Shown: in pieces, positions 1 through 8,124 of the stretch
Numbering within the stretch: the first letter of the stretch is position 1
Layout: the number at the start of each line of letters is the position of its first letter
NCBI GenBank assembly: GCA_022840285.1
Contig: JALHIE010000052.1
Span: 1 to 54,330, forward strand
Length of the DNA: 54,330 bases
Direction: 5' to 3'
From: Porphyromonadaceae bacterium
GTDB taxonomy: Bacteria > Bacteroidota > Bacteroidia > Bacteroidales > Dysgonomonadaceae
Notes under the pieces: model-generated
The model's input: the letters and a program-made list of their open reading frames with translations, nothing else
What the model was told of the DNA's origin: nothing
The model's database searches: none
Program-made: the position numbers and the translations under genes

Positions 1-84
1 CAAAGCCCGAAAACGAAAAGAGAAAGTAAACAGAATAAAGAAAGCGTACGGGCAGGATTGATACAATTTTTATCCTTATGTTCC

Positions 85-114
85 TTGCCAGCTTAAAATA
101 AATGATTAATTTTG
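85..114 (+). promoter_or_regulatory. Bacteroidota-type promoter of the hexuronate operon
   Basis: TTG at 85-87 is followed by exactly 19 bases and then TAATTTTG at 107-114. This matches the -33 TTG / -7 TAnnTTTG architecture of the primary sigma factor in Bacteroides and relatives. The predicted transcript start is near 121, giving a leader of about 50 bases before uxaC. Bases 1-84 hold no gene I can support; they may contain the last codons of an upstream gene. Confidence 0.6.
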
Positions 115-143
115 GAAAATAAAATATCTTTTATGAGATTGAC

Positions 144-157
144 TGTGTACGTAAACA
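144..157. promoter_or_regulatory. LacI-like palindromic operator candidate
   Basis: TGTGTACGTAAACA is a near-perfect 14-base palindrome (one mismatched pair) with a central CG. This is the usual form of LacI-family operators. It lies between the predicted start point and the uxaC start codon, where a bound repressor would block transcription. No LacI-family gene is present in the window, so the cognate regulator is unknown. Confidence 0.4.
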
Positions 158-172
158 AATACATATAATCAA

Positions 173-1579
173 ATGAAAAAATTTATCCATAAAAATTTTC
201 TGCTGCAAACGGATGTTGCAAGGGAATTGTACCACGAACACGCAAAGAAACAACCGATTATCGATTACCACTGTCATCTGGATCCTGCGCACATTGCGGC
301 TGACCGGAGATTCGACAACCTGGGGCAGATCTGGCTCGAGGGAGATCACTATAAGTGGCGTGCCATGAGAACAAACGGAATTGACGAACGCTACTGTACG
401 GGTGAAGATACGTCAGATTGGGAAAAATTTGAAAAATGGGCTGAAACCGTACCCTATACCATGCGCAATCCGCTCTATCACTGGACCCATCTGGAATTAA
501 AAACGGCATTCGGTGTAGAAGATCTTTTGAGTCCGCAGACGGCTAGAAAAATTTTCGATAGCTGTACTGAAAAGCTAAGGACCCCTGAATTTTCTGCCCG
601 GGGACTGATGAAAAAATACAACGTCGAGGTAGTTTGTACTACCGATGACCCTGTCGATACACTGGAACATCATGTCTCTCTAAAGAACGAGGGTTTTGAT
701 ATCAAGATCCTGCCTACCTGGCGTCCTGACAAGGCCATGGCCGTAGAAAAACCTACCGAATACAGGGCATATGTCGAAAAGTTATCCGAAATATCGGGAA
801 TAACCATTCTCAAATTCAACGATTTAATTGAGGCTTTACGGAACCGTCACGATTTCTTTGCTTCCGTTGGTTGTAAGTTATCTGACCACGGAATAGAGGA
901 GTTTTATGCCGAGTCTTACACGACTTCAGAAATAGAAAGCATCTTCGATAAAGTGTACGGTGGAAATGAATTATCAAAAGAAGAAGTTCTGAAATTCAAA
1001 TCGGCTATGCTCTACGAGGGAGCAATTATGGATTGGGAAAAAGGCTGGACGCAGCAATTCCATTACGGAGCTATCCGAAACAACAACACCCGGTTATTCA
1101 ATCAATTAGGACCAGATGCAGGTTTTGACTCCATGGGTGATTTTAATGTAGCAAAGGCCATGAGTCGTTTTTTTGATCAGTTGGATAAAAGCAACAAATT
1201 AGCCAAAACCATTATTTACAACCTTAACCCTAAGGATAATGACATGCTGGCCACCATGATCGGAAACTTCCAGGACGGCTCTGTGGCCGGCAAGATACAG
1301 TTTGGCTCGGGGTGGTGGTTCCTGGATCAGAAAACGGGCATGGAAGCGCAAATGAATTCCTTATCCAACCTGGGGCTATTAAGTCGGTTTGTCGGAATGC
1401 TTACCGATTCGCGCAGTTTCCTTTCCTATCCACGGCACGAATATTTCCGCCGTATATTGTGCAACCTTATTGGAAATGACATTGAAAAAGGCTTATTGCC
1501 CAAATCGGAATTGGTTTTTTTGGGACAGACGGTAGAAAACATCTCCTATTACAACGCAAAAAAATTCTTCAACTTTTAG
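173..1579 (+). CDS. uxaC: glucuronate/galacturonate isomerase UxaC
   Basis: Uronate isomerase converts D-glucuronate to D-fructuronate and D-galacturonate to D-tagaturonate, the first cytoplasmic step of hexuronate catabolism. The 468-residue protein has the normal family length. The amidohydrolase-type metal motif is DYHCHLDP at residues 31-38, where H33 and H35 would bind the metal. The ATG start follows the leader directly and sits just before the conserved N-terminal segment, so no alternative start is needed. It is the first gene of an operon with uxaE 23 bases downstream. Its composition is moderately AT-rich (24 of 60 bases G+C at 1201-1260), unlike the later genes of the same operon. 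Identification is secure. Confidence 0.95.
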   Translation: MKKFIHKNFLLQTDVARELYHEHAKKQPIIDYHCHLDPAHIAADRRFDNLGQIWLEGDHYKWRAMRTNGIDERYCTGEDTSDWEKFEKWAETVPYTMRNPLYHWTHLELKTAFGVEDLLSPQTARKIFDSCTEKLRTPEFSARGLMKKYNVEVVCTTDDPVDTLEHHVSLKNEGFDIKILPTWRPDKAMAVEKPTEYRAYVEKLSEISGITILKFNDLIEALRNRHDFFASVGCKLSDHGIEEFYAESYTTSEIESIFDKVYGGNELSKEEVLKFKSAMLYEGAIMDWEKGWTQQFHYGAIRNNNTRLFNQLGPDAGFDSMGDFNVAKAMSRFFDQLDKSNKLAKTIIYNLNPKDNDMLATMIGNFQDGSVAGKIQFGSGWWFLDQKTGMEAQMNSLSNLGLLSRFVGMLTDSRSFLSYPRHEYFRRILCNLIGNDIEKGLLPKSELVFLGQTVENISYYNAKKFFNF

Positions 1580-1602
1580 TAAAAATACGAAAACAGAACT
1601 CT

Positions 1603-2850
1603 ATGAAACTAGAAAAATTCAGTATCGGAACCGGCGACCGTTTTTCTCATCAGGGAGAAGCACAGTTGAGAGCCATTTTAAAGGCAAACAGCAAAGGGGT
1701 TGGCATAAGTCCCGTATGGAATAAATCGAACAGGGAGCACATTTACGTAAATTCTAAACCGGAAGACGTCAGAAAAGAAGCCGATTCAGCCGTACAAAGC
1801 CTTAATTTTACCGGAAGATATTTTGTGGATGCCGATCATATCAATCTGAAGACCGTTAAGCCATATGTATCGTCTGCTGATTTTTTTACGCTGGATGTCG
1901 CATCGTTTATCGGCAATGAAAGCTCCGAAGAAGAGGAAGATAAATTTTTATCTTCCTGCAAGAAATACCTGGGGGAATTAAGCATACCGGGCATAAGTGA
2001 ACCGCTTCGTATAACAGAAGATTTACTGAGAAATATTGCCGGTAAATTTTTAGCTGCCACTCAGCAGGCAGCCGATATTTACGCTTACCTGAAAACAAAA
2101 AAAGGCGCAGGAAATTTCATCACGGAAGTATCGATGGATGAAGTGGAGTCACCGCAAACACCTGTTGAAATGCTTTTTATTCTTAAGATGCTGGCTGACA
2201 GGAATGTTCCGGTACAAACCATCGCCCCTAAATTTTCCGGTCGATTCAACAAAGGTGTTGATTATGTGGGAAATTTAGCTCAATTCGAAAAAGAGTTTGA
2301 AGAAGATGTGCTGGTAATTGATTTTGCGGTAAAAGAATTCGGGCTCCCCGGAGAATTGAAATTGAGTGTTCATTCGGGCAGTGACAAATTCTCCATTTAC
2401 CCGATAATGTCTAAAATAATACGCAAATACGACAAAGGATTACACCTGAAGACGGCAGGAACCACGTGGCTTGAAGAAGTTATCGGCTTGGCTATGGCGG
2501 GTGGCGAAGCATTGACGCTGGCCAAAAAAATTTATGCCCGTTCATACAACCGGAAAGACGAGCTGTGTGCACCTTACGCCGATGTGATTGACATAGATGC
2601 TGCTAGACTGCCATCTATAGAGGAGGTTAACCAATGGTCAAGTGAGAAATTCACGAACACGTTGCGTCATATTCCCGGGCATCCCGACTACAATTCCGAT
2701 TTCCGCCAACTCATTCACGTAGCTTATAAAGTAGCTGCCGAACTGGGAAGCGAATATACCGATTCGCTTAAAAAATATGCCGCTATTATCGGTGCCTGCG
2801 TGGAGGAAAATATTTACGACAGGCACCTGAAAAGACTTTTTAATTTATAA
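1603..2850 (+). CDS. uxaE: tagaturonate/fructuronate epimerase UxaE
   Basis: This is the tagaturonate epimerase family first characterised in Thermotoga maritima. It interconverts D-tagaturonate and D-fructuronate so that galacturonate can enter the fructuronate branch without the tagaturonate reductase/altronate dehydratase route. The 415-residue protein shows the family N-terminal signature GTGDRFSHQGEAQ from residue 9 and a DADH motif at 76-79 that could contribute metal ligands. No signal peptide is seen, so it is cytoplasmic. It lies between uxaC and kdgK, which fits its role. The fructuronate reductase (uxuB) and mannonate dehydratase (uxuA) needed next are not in this window. Confidence 0.85.
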   Translation: MKLEKFSIGTGDRFSHQGEAQLRAILKANSKGVGISPVWNKSNREHIYVNSKPEDVRKEADSAVQSLNFTGRYFVDADHINLKTVKPYVSSADFFTLDVASFIGNESSEEEEDKFLSSCKKYLGELSIPGISEPLRITEDLLRNIAGKFLAATQQAADIYAYLKTKKGAGNFITEVSMDEVESPQTPVEMLFILKMLADRNVPVQTIAPKFSGRFNKGVDYVGNLAQFEKEFEEDVLVIDFAVKEFGLPGELKLSVHSGSDKFSIYPIMSKIIRKYDKGLHLKTAGTTWLEEVIGLAMAGGEALTLAKKIYARSYNRKDELCAPYADVIDIDAARLPSIEEVNQWSSEKFTNTLRHIPGHPDYNSDFRQLIHVAYKVAAELGSEYTDSLKKYAAIIGACVEENIYDRHLKRLFNL

Positions 2851-2883
2851 ACACAATAATCCCATACAAATACGTTATAATTC

Positions 2884-3921
2884 ATGAAAAAAGTAGTAAC
2901 ATTCGGGGAAATTATGCTTCGTCTGGCCACTCCCGGATACCTGAGGTTTGTTCAATCGGACCACCTGACTGCCACTTTTGGAGGAGGTGAGGCCAATGTA
3001 GCAGTCTCGCTGGCCAATTACGGTATCCCGGTTGAGTATGTCACCCGACTGCCTCAAAACGACATTGCCGACTGGTGTGTTTCCGAACTACGAAAACACA
3101 ATGTCGGCACGCAACACATGATCCGCGGAGGCGACCGCGTTGGGATCTATTTCCTGGAAACCGGTGCCGTTGCCCGGCCGTCGAAAGTGGTATACGATCG
3201 TGCAGGGTCATCCGTCGCAGAAATTGTACCCGGCATGATCAACTGGAAAGAGGTGCTGAAAGACGCCGGATGGTTCCACTGGACAGGAATCACGCCAGCC
3301 CTGTCGCAGGGGGCGGCGGACACCTGTCTGGAAGCCATACGGACCGCCAATGAATTGGGGGTTACCGTTTCTTGCGACCTCAACTACCGGAAAAACCTTT
3401 GGACCTACGGAAAAACAGCAGCGGAGGTGATGCCGGAGCTGGTAAGTGGCTGCGACATCATTCTCGCAAACGAGGAAGATGCGGAGAAAGTTTTCGGAAT
3501 CAAACCGGAGGGATTCCACGCAGAACACACCGGAGGGGAAGTTGATGCCGCCGAATTCGAATCGGTCTGTCAACAACTTATGAAGCGTTTTCCCAGGGCG
3601 GGAAAAGTAATCATAACGCTGCGGGGATCCATCAACGCCAACCACAACACCTGGGGCGGATGCCTCTATTCCGACAGGCTGTACCAGTCCCGCCGCTACG
3701 ACATCACCCATATTGTGGACAGGGTCGGAGGAGGCGATTCGTTCATGGGCGGGCTAATCTATGGATTTCTCGCCTATCCGCAGAACGACCGGCAGGCGCT
3801 CGATTTTGCGGTGGCCGCATCCTGCTTGAAACACACGGTATACGGCGATTTCAACCTGGTATCGGTGAAAGAAGTGGAAAACCTGATGAAAGGTGATGGA
3901 TCCGGCCGGGTTTTAAGATGA
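2884..3921 (+). CDS. kdgK: 2-keto-3-deoxygluconate kinase (PfkB family)
   Basis: A PfkB-family sugar kinase of 345 residues. It phosphorylates 2-keto-3-deoxygluconate to KDPG, the substrate of the aldolase encoded next. The substrate-binding glycine-rich motif (GGGEANVAVSLA) is near residue 36. The C-terminal kinase motif begins at D279 and contains GGGD, with D285 as the expected catalytic base. Assignment to KDG rather than another sugar rests on its position between uxaE and eda. The gene is clearly richer in G+C than uxaC/uxaE (39 of 60 at 3301-3360), a change that continues through eda and the transporter. Confidence 0.9.
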   Translation: MKKVVTFGEIMLRLATPGYLRFVQSDHLTATFGGGEANVAVSLANYGIPVEYVTRLPQNDIADWCVSELRKHNVGTQHMIRGGDRVGIYFLETGAVARPSKVVYDRAGSSVAEIVPGMINWKEVLKDAGWFHWTGITPALSQGAADTCLEAIRTANELGVTVSCDLNYRKNLWTYGKTAAEVMPELVSGCDIILANEEDAEKVFGIKPEGFHAEHTGGEVDAAEFESVCQQLMKRFPRAGKVIITLRGSINANHNTWGGCLYSDRLYQSRRYDITHIVDRVGGGDSFMGGLIYGFLAYPQNDRQALDFAVAASCLKHTVYGDFNLVSVKEVENLMKGDGSGRVLR

Positions 3922-3944
3922 TCTGAAAAACTAAAAAGAAACAT

Positions 3945-4613
3945 ATGGCAAGATTTTCAAGACTCAACGTGTACCGGACAATTGAGGAGACGGGAATTGT
4001 CCCGGTCTTCTACCATTCCGACGCCGAAGTGGCCAGAAAGGTGGTAAAGGCCTGTTATGAAGGCGGTATCCGCGTTTTCGAGTTCACCAACCGGGGCGAT
4101 TTTGCCCATGAGGTGTTCGTCAAGTTGATCAGGTGGGCGGAAGCAGAGTGCCCTGAGATGATCCTCGGTATCGGATCCATCGTTGACGCCCCCACGGCCG
4201 CACTCTATATCCAGTCGGGGGCCAACTTTGTGGTGGGACCGCTGCTCAACCCCGAGATATTCAAGGTTTGCAACCGCAGACAGGTTGCCTACTCCCCCGG
4301 CTGCGCCACCACCAGTGAGATCGGCCTTGCACAGGAGCTGGGTGCCGAGATCGTGAAAGTGTTTCCCGGCGGCAACGTGGGGGGACCCTCTTTCGTGAAG
4401 AATATCAGGGGACCGATGCCCTGGACCAAGATCATGGTCACGGGGGGGGTCGAGCCTGCTGAAGAGAACCTCACAGCCTGGTTCAAGGCCGGTGTCACCG
4501 CCGTGGGAATGGGGTCCAACCTCTTCCCGGAAGAAGTGATCAGGGCTGGCGAGTGGGAAAAAATATCCGGATTATGCCGTCAGGCACTGGCCATCATTCG
4601 AAACAACAGATAA
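3945..4613 (+). CDS. eda: KDPG/KHG aldolase
   Basis: 2-keto-3-deoxy-6-phosphogluconate aldolase (class I), which splits KDPG into pyruvate and glyceraldehyde-3-phosphate. The 222-residue protein has the usual length. The Schiff-base lysine is K138 within EIVKVFPG, and the glutamate in VFEFTNRG near residue 50 corresponds to the conserved catalytic acid/base region. It follows kdgK by 23 bases and completes the route from hexuronate to central metabolism within the operon. No periplasmic signal. High G+C like kdgK and the transporter. Confidence 0.92.
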   Translation: MARFSRLNVYRTIEETGIVPVFYHSDAEVARKVVKACYEGGIRVFEFTNRGDFAHEVFVKLIRWAEAECPEMILGIGSIVDAPTAALYIQSGANFVVGPLLNPEIFKVCNRRQVAYSPGCATTSEIGLAQELGAEIVKVFPGGNVGGPSFVKNIRGPMPWTKIMVTGGVEPAEENLTAWFKAGVTAVGMGSNLFPEEVIRAGEWEKISGLCRQALAIIRNNR

Positions 4614-4644
4614 TTATCCATTAACTTAATATCAAAAATAAATC

Positions 4645-6045
4645 ATGAGTAATCTACAAACAGGAAAGATGACCAACCACCGGTGGACCATCGTTGTGAT
4701 GCTGTTTATGGCCACCACGGTGAACTACCTCGACAGGCAGGTGCTGTCACTGACATGGGCCGACTTTATCGCACCGGAATTCCACTGGACCAATAGTGAC
4801 TACGGTACCATCACCGGACTCTTCTCCATTTTTTATGCCGTATCGATGCTTTTCGCCGGTAAGTTCATTGATTGGATGGATACCAAAAAAGGGTTTCTCT
4901 GGGCGATAGGCGTATGGTCGCTCGGCGCGGTGATGCACGCTTTCTGCGGCCTCCTGACTGCGGGAATCACTGCCGGCGAATGGACCGTGAGCTTCTCCGG
5001 TGCACGTCAAGCCATCGGAGCAGTAGGAGATGCATCGCTGGTGATTTCCGTGAGTGTCACCCTCTTCGTGTTTGCGCGACTGGTGCTGGCCATCGGCGAG
5101 GCGGGAAACTTCCCCGCCGCCATCAAGGCCACGGCGGAGTACTTCCCCAAGAAAGACAGGGCCTATGCCACCAGCATCTTCAACTCGGGCGCGCAGATCG
5201 GAGCCCTGCTGGCACCCCTCACCATCCCTTTCATCGCAAAGGCATGGGGCTGGGAAATGGCTTTCATTGTCATCGGCGCCCTCGGATTCATATGGATGGG
5301 CTTCTGGGTGTTTATCTACCACAAACCGGAAAGAAACAAAAAGGTGAATGCCCTCGAGTTGGCCTATATCAACCAGGATGACGCGACCGACGCCACGGAG
5401 GGAAGAGTGAAAGCCGACGAGAATGCAGGCAGAAAGGTCTCTTTCAATAAAGCATTCAAATACAAACAAACCTGGTCGTTCGCCGTGGGTAAATTCCTTA
5501 CCGATGGAGTATGGTGGTTCCTGCTATTCTGGATACCGGCGTACCTCAGTTCGGTCTACGGACTTGACTCCACTCAGAGCGCACCACACGCCTATTTCAT
5601 GGAAAAGAAGAAGTTGGACCCTTACAGGGGGCGAATGCGCGCCATGCTGCTCTTCGCATTCTTCCCCCTGCTGATCCTGCTGGCACAGCCGCTGGGAGGA
5701 TACTCGGTCTGGCTCCCGGTAATCATCATCGGTATCGCTGCCGCCGCACACCAGTCCTGGTCGGCAAACATCTTCACCACCGTGAGCGACATGTTCCCGA
5801 AACATGCGGTAGGAACCATCACCGGGATAGGTGGCATGGCAGGAGGAGTGGGCTCTTTCTTCATCAACAAGAGCTCGGGCGTGCTCTTCGACCACGCAGC
5901 CAACACCAACTTGAAATTCCTGGGCTATGAGGGAATCGAATCCGGATATTTCATCATCTTCATCTTCTGCGCAGTAGCCTACCTGCTGGGATGGACCATC
6001 ATGAAGGCACTGGTGCCAAAATATCAGCTGATCACTGATATGTAA
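4645..6045 (+). CDS. MFS hexuronate transporter, ExuT-like
   Basis: A 466-residue major facilitator superfamily permease with about twelve hydrophobic segments. It has the anion:cation symporter features seen in ExuT, including an N-terminal YLDRQ motif after the first helix and a GEAGNFPAA segment in the first half. The position at the end of the uxaC-uxaE-kdgK-eda operon indicates uptake of galacturonate or glucuronate across the inner membrane. It is somewhat longer than enteric ExuT because of an extended central cytoplasmic loop (about residues 230-260). It is very G+C-rich (38 of 60 at 5101-5160), and long antisense open frames over it are by-products of that composition. Exact substrate is inferred from context. 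Confidence 0.85.
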   Translation: MSNLQTGKMTNHRWTIVVMLFMATTVNYLDRQVLSLTWADFIAPEFHWTNSDYGTITGLFSIFYAVSMLFAGKFIDWMDTKKGFLWAIGVWSLGAVMHAFCGLLTAGITAGEWTVSFSGARQAIGAVGDASLVISVSVTLFVFARLVLAIGEAGNFPAAIKATAEYFPKKDRAYATSIFNSGAQIGALLAPLTIPFIAKAWGWEMAFIVIGALGFIWMGFWVFIYHKPERNKKVNALELAYINQDDATDATEGRVKADENAGRKVSFNKAFKYKQTWSFAVGKFLTDGVWWFLLFWIPAYLSSVYGLDSTQSAPHAYFMEKKKLDPYRGRMRAMLLFAFFPLLILLAQPLGGYSVWLPVIIIGIAAAAHQSWSANIFTTVSDMFPKHAVGTITGIGGMAGGVGSFFINKSSGVLFDHAANTNLKFLGYEGIESGYFIIFIFCAVAYLLGWTIMKALVPKYQLITDM

Positions 6046-6057
6046 CAAAATCACATT

Positions 6058-6092
6058 GACCCGTCACCTCAGGATGGCGGGTCTTTTTTTTT
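6058..6092 (+). terminator. Rho-independent terminator of the hexuronate operon
   Basis: GACCCG pairs with CGGGTC. The stem extends inward through TCA/TGG and, past a one-base bulge, CC/GG to a TCA loop. A run of nine to ten T follows. It lies 12 bases after the transporter stop codon and just before the convergent MFS gene ends. Confidence 0.85.
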
Positions 6093-6094
6093 CC

Positions 6095-7474
6095 TTATTG
6101 TCTCTCCATATTTCCCCGCGTAAACGAGAAATAGATTCCCGCCAGGCTGATCAATGCAAAAGTAATGAAACCCCATTTCATGGCTGTCAAAAAAACAGTG
6201 TCGTCAACCCCGGTCACGGTGCTGTCTCCAAAATAGAAAGCAAAAAAGAACGTTACGACGGTCATTCCCGCAATCTGACCGAAAATGCGCATCGACGAGG
6301 CTGTTCCCGATGCCTGACCGTAACGGCTCTTATCCACTGAGCTCATAATAGTATTCATGTTTGGTGACGAGAAAAAAGCGAAGCCAAGCCCCTCCCAAAC
6401 CAATATCAAAACAATGGACCATAACGGTGTTGTAGCGGTAAAAAAAGAGATGCCAAACAATCCAACCGAACACATGCCCATCCCCAACGTTGCGAAATAG
6501 CGTGGCTGAATTTTGTCGGAAAGGCGCCCCACTACAGGAGAAAACAGTGCCATCACAACGGGTTGAGCTATGATGACGGCTCCCGCATCACGGGGGGATA
6601 ATCCCTGGATTTTTTGAAGGTAAAGGCTTAAGAAAAATACAATTCCTGAGGTAGCCGTATAGTTGATAAGAGCCGCTAGATTAGAAAAGCCAAAAAGCTT
6701 GTTGTGCGTAAAAAGACGCGTCTCCAACATCGGGTAAGTCACCCGGTTTTCAATTATCCAGAACAGGGTCAGCGTGATAACGCCAAAAACCATAAGGGTC
6801 CAACCGGAACTGGAAGGGATATGCGATGAACCGTAAACCAACGCAAATAAACCCAGCATAAACACAAACGTTCCCCGCAAATCAAATACTTTTTTACCTC
6901 CGTGAACAACAACATCTTTCTCCAGAAAAGCAAAAGCAACGACTGCGGACAATATTCCCAGAACCGCAGCCACATAGAACAACGAATGCCAGCCCATGGT
7001 CTGTGTCAAAAAACCTCCGATAAAGGGACCTGTTGCTAACCCGGTGTAAACCGATGCTACTGAAATACCTATCACTTGTCCGCGGTTTCGGGCAGGAAAA
7101 TTAGCCACCAGGATAGCCTGTCCGGTGGTGTTGGTAAAAGCTGATCCTACTCCTTGTACAAAACGTGCAGCGATAAGCCAGGTTCCGGAAGGGGAAACAG
7201 CACACAATAGCGATGCCAACGTAAAGATAATCAGTCCCAGCTTGAAGAGTCGCGCGTTCCCCGAAATGTCGCCCAACCTGCCCACAGGCAGAAGGAACAT
7301 GCCCGTGGCCACTAAAAAGGATGTTATGATCCAGCTGAGAGAAATGGCATTAAGTGTAAAGCTTTTCTCGATAGCTGGCAAAGCAATATTGATCGATGAT
7401 ATCAAAAAAGTTCCCATATATGAGGTAATGGAAACGATAAGCAGCGTGGACAGTTGTTTTTTTGACCAGGGCAT
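6095..7474 (-). CDS. MFS drug-efflux-type transporter (DHA2-like)
   Basis: A 459-residue permease of the major facilitator superfamily. It carries the motif-A-type sequence GRLGDISGNARLFKLG after the second helix and a motif-C-like GPFIGGFLTQ segment near residue 150. Both are typical of drug:proton antiporters of the DHA1/DHA2 groups. Length and helix pattern suggest 12 to 14 transmembrane segments. It begins only 4 bases after the gamma carbonic anhydrase gene, so the two are cotranscribed, though no functional link is obvious. The substrate cannot be told from sequence. Confidence 0.75.
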   Translation of the reverse strand: MPWSKKQLSTLLIVSITSYMGTFLISSINIALPAIEKSFTLNAISLSWIITSFLVATGMFLLPVGRLGDISGNARLFKLGLIIFTLASLLCAVSPSGTWLIAARFVQGVGSAFTNTTGQAILVANFPARNRGQVIGISVASVYTGLATGPFIGGFLTQTMGWHSLFYVAAVLGILSAVVAFAFLEKDVVVHGGKKVFDLRGTFVFMLGLFALVYGSSHIPSSSGWTLMVFGVITLTLFWIIENRVTYPMLETRLFTHNKLFGFSNLAALINYTATSGIVFFLSLYLQKIQGLSPRDAGAVIIAQPVVMALFSPVVGRLSDKIQPRYFATLGMGMCSVGLFGISFFTATTPLWSIVLILVWEGLGFAFFSSPNMNTIMSSVDKSRYGQASGTASSMRIFGQIAGMTVVTFFFAFYFGDSTVTGVDDTVFLTAMKWGFITFALISLAGIYFSFTRGNMERQ

Positions 7475-7478
7475 GCGA

Positions 7479-7997
7479 TCACAACTCTTTATACCACCCC
7501 GAATACATCAAATAATTGGCTGCGATCTTTTGATTCATCTCTTTCGATTGTTCAGGATCCACTTTTTTTACAAATTTTGCCGGGACACCGGCATAAATGC
7601 TTCCGGGCTCCACTTGCATACCGCTCAAGACAAGTGCACCGGCTGCAATAATGGCACCCTCACCTACTACGGCATGGTCAAGCACGATGGCTCCCATCCC
7701 GATCAGGGCTCCGTTTTCGATTGTTGCGCCATGAATGATGGCATTGTGTCCAACCGACACATCGTTGCCCAGGATAGAAACCGATTTTTCATAAAGCGTA
7801 TGAATAACCGCACCATCCTGCACATTTACACGCTCACCAAGGCGAATGGAATTGACATCGCCCCGTAACACGGCTCCGTACCAGATACTGCAATCCTTGC
7901 CCATCACGACGTCACCGATAACAACCGCCGTTTCTGCTAAAAATGCATTGTCGCCAATTTCGGGAGTGAACCCACGAACTGATTTTATTATTGCCAT
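7479..7997 (-). CDS. gamma carbonic anhydrase family protein
   Basis: A 172-residue left-handed parallel beta-helix protein built of hexapeptide repeats (for example VVIGDVVMG, ISIGNDVSVG-type turns). It forms trimers with zinc or iron between subunits. The expected histidine ligands are visible as VIHT and VGHNAIIH in the middle of the protein. Family members (YrdA/PaaY/CaiE-like) are either carbonic anhydrases or acyltransferase-like proteins whose activity is often unproven. First gene of a two-gene unit with the MFS pump. The upstream region holds a short heptamer repeat. Confidence 0.88.
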   Translation of the reverse strand: MAIIKSVRGFTPEIGDNAFLAETAVVIGDVVMGKDCSIWYGAVLRGDVNSIRLGERVNVQDGAVIHTLYEKSVSILGNDVSVGHNAIIHGATIENGALIGMGAIVLDHAVVGEGAIIAAGALVLSGMQVEPGSIYAGVPAKFVKKVDPEQSKEMNQKIAANYLMYSGWYKEL

Positions 7998-8001
7998 AAT
8001 A

Positions 8002-8029
8002 ACGGGTTACGGGTTACGGATTACAAGTT
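8002..8029. repeat. four tandem degenerate 7-base repeats
   Basis: The units read ACGGGTT, ACGGGTT, ACGGATT and ACAAGTT, directly upstream of the carbonic anhydrase start. A similar heptamer tract with a different core occurs at about 10384-10411. Confidence 0.6.
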
Positions 8030-8124
8030 AGGGAACCTATTAATAATTAAACTGTCTGACAAGATATGGTTAAACAGTTCAATTCTGAAACCCAAGACCA
8101 GGAACACGCAACCCGGATCAAAAT

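Noticed and set aside
3208..3711. 167-codon antisense frame over kdgK
   Set aside because: It mirrors the G+C-rich kdgK gene, which has all PfkB motifs.
4747..5469. 240-codon open frame antisense to the transporter gene
   Set aside because: It is an effect of high G+C and codon bias over a clear MFS gene; no protein features or start context.
7125..7868. 247-codon plus-strand open frame across the MFS and carbonic anhydrase genes
   Set aside because: It spans the junction of two well-identified minus-strand genes and has no recognisable motifs.
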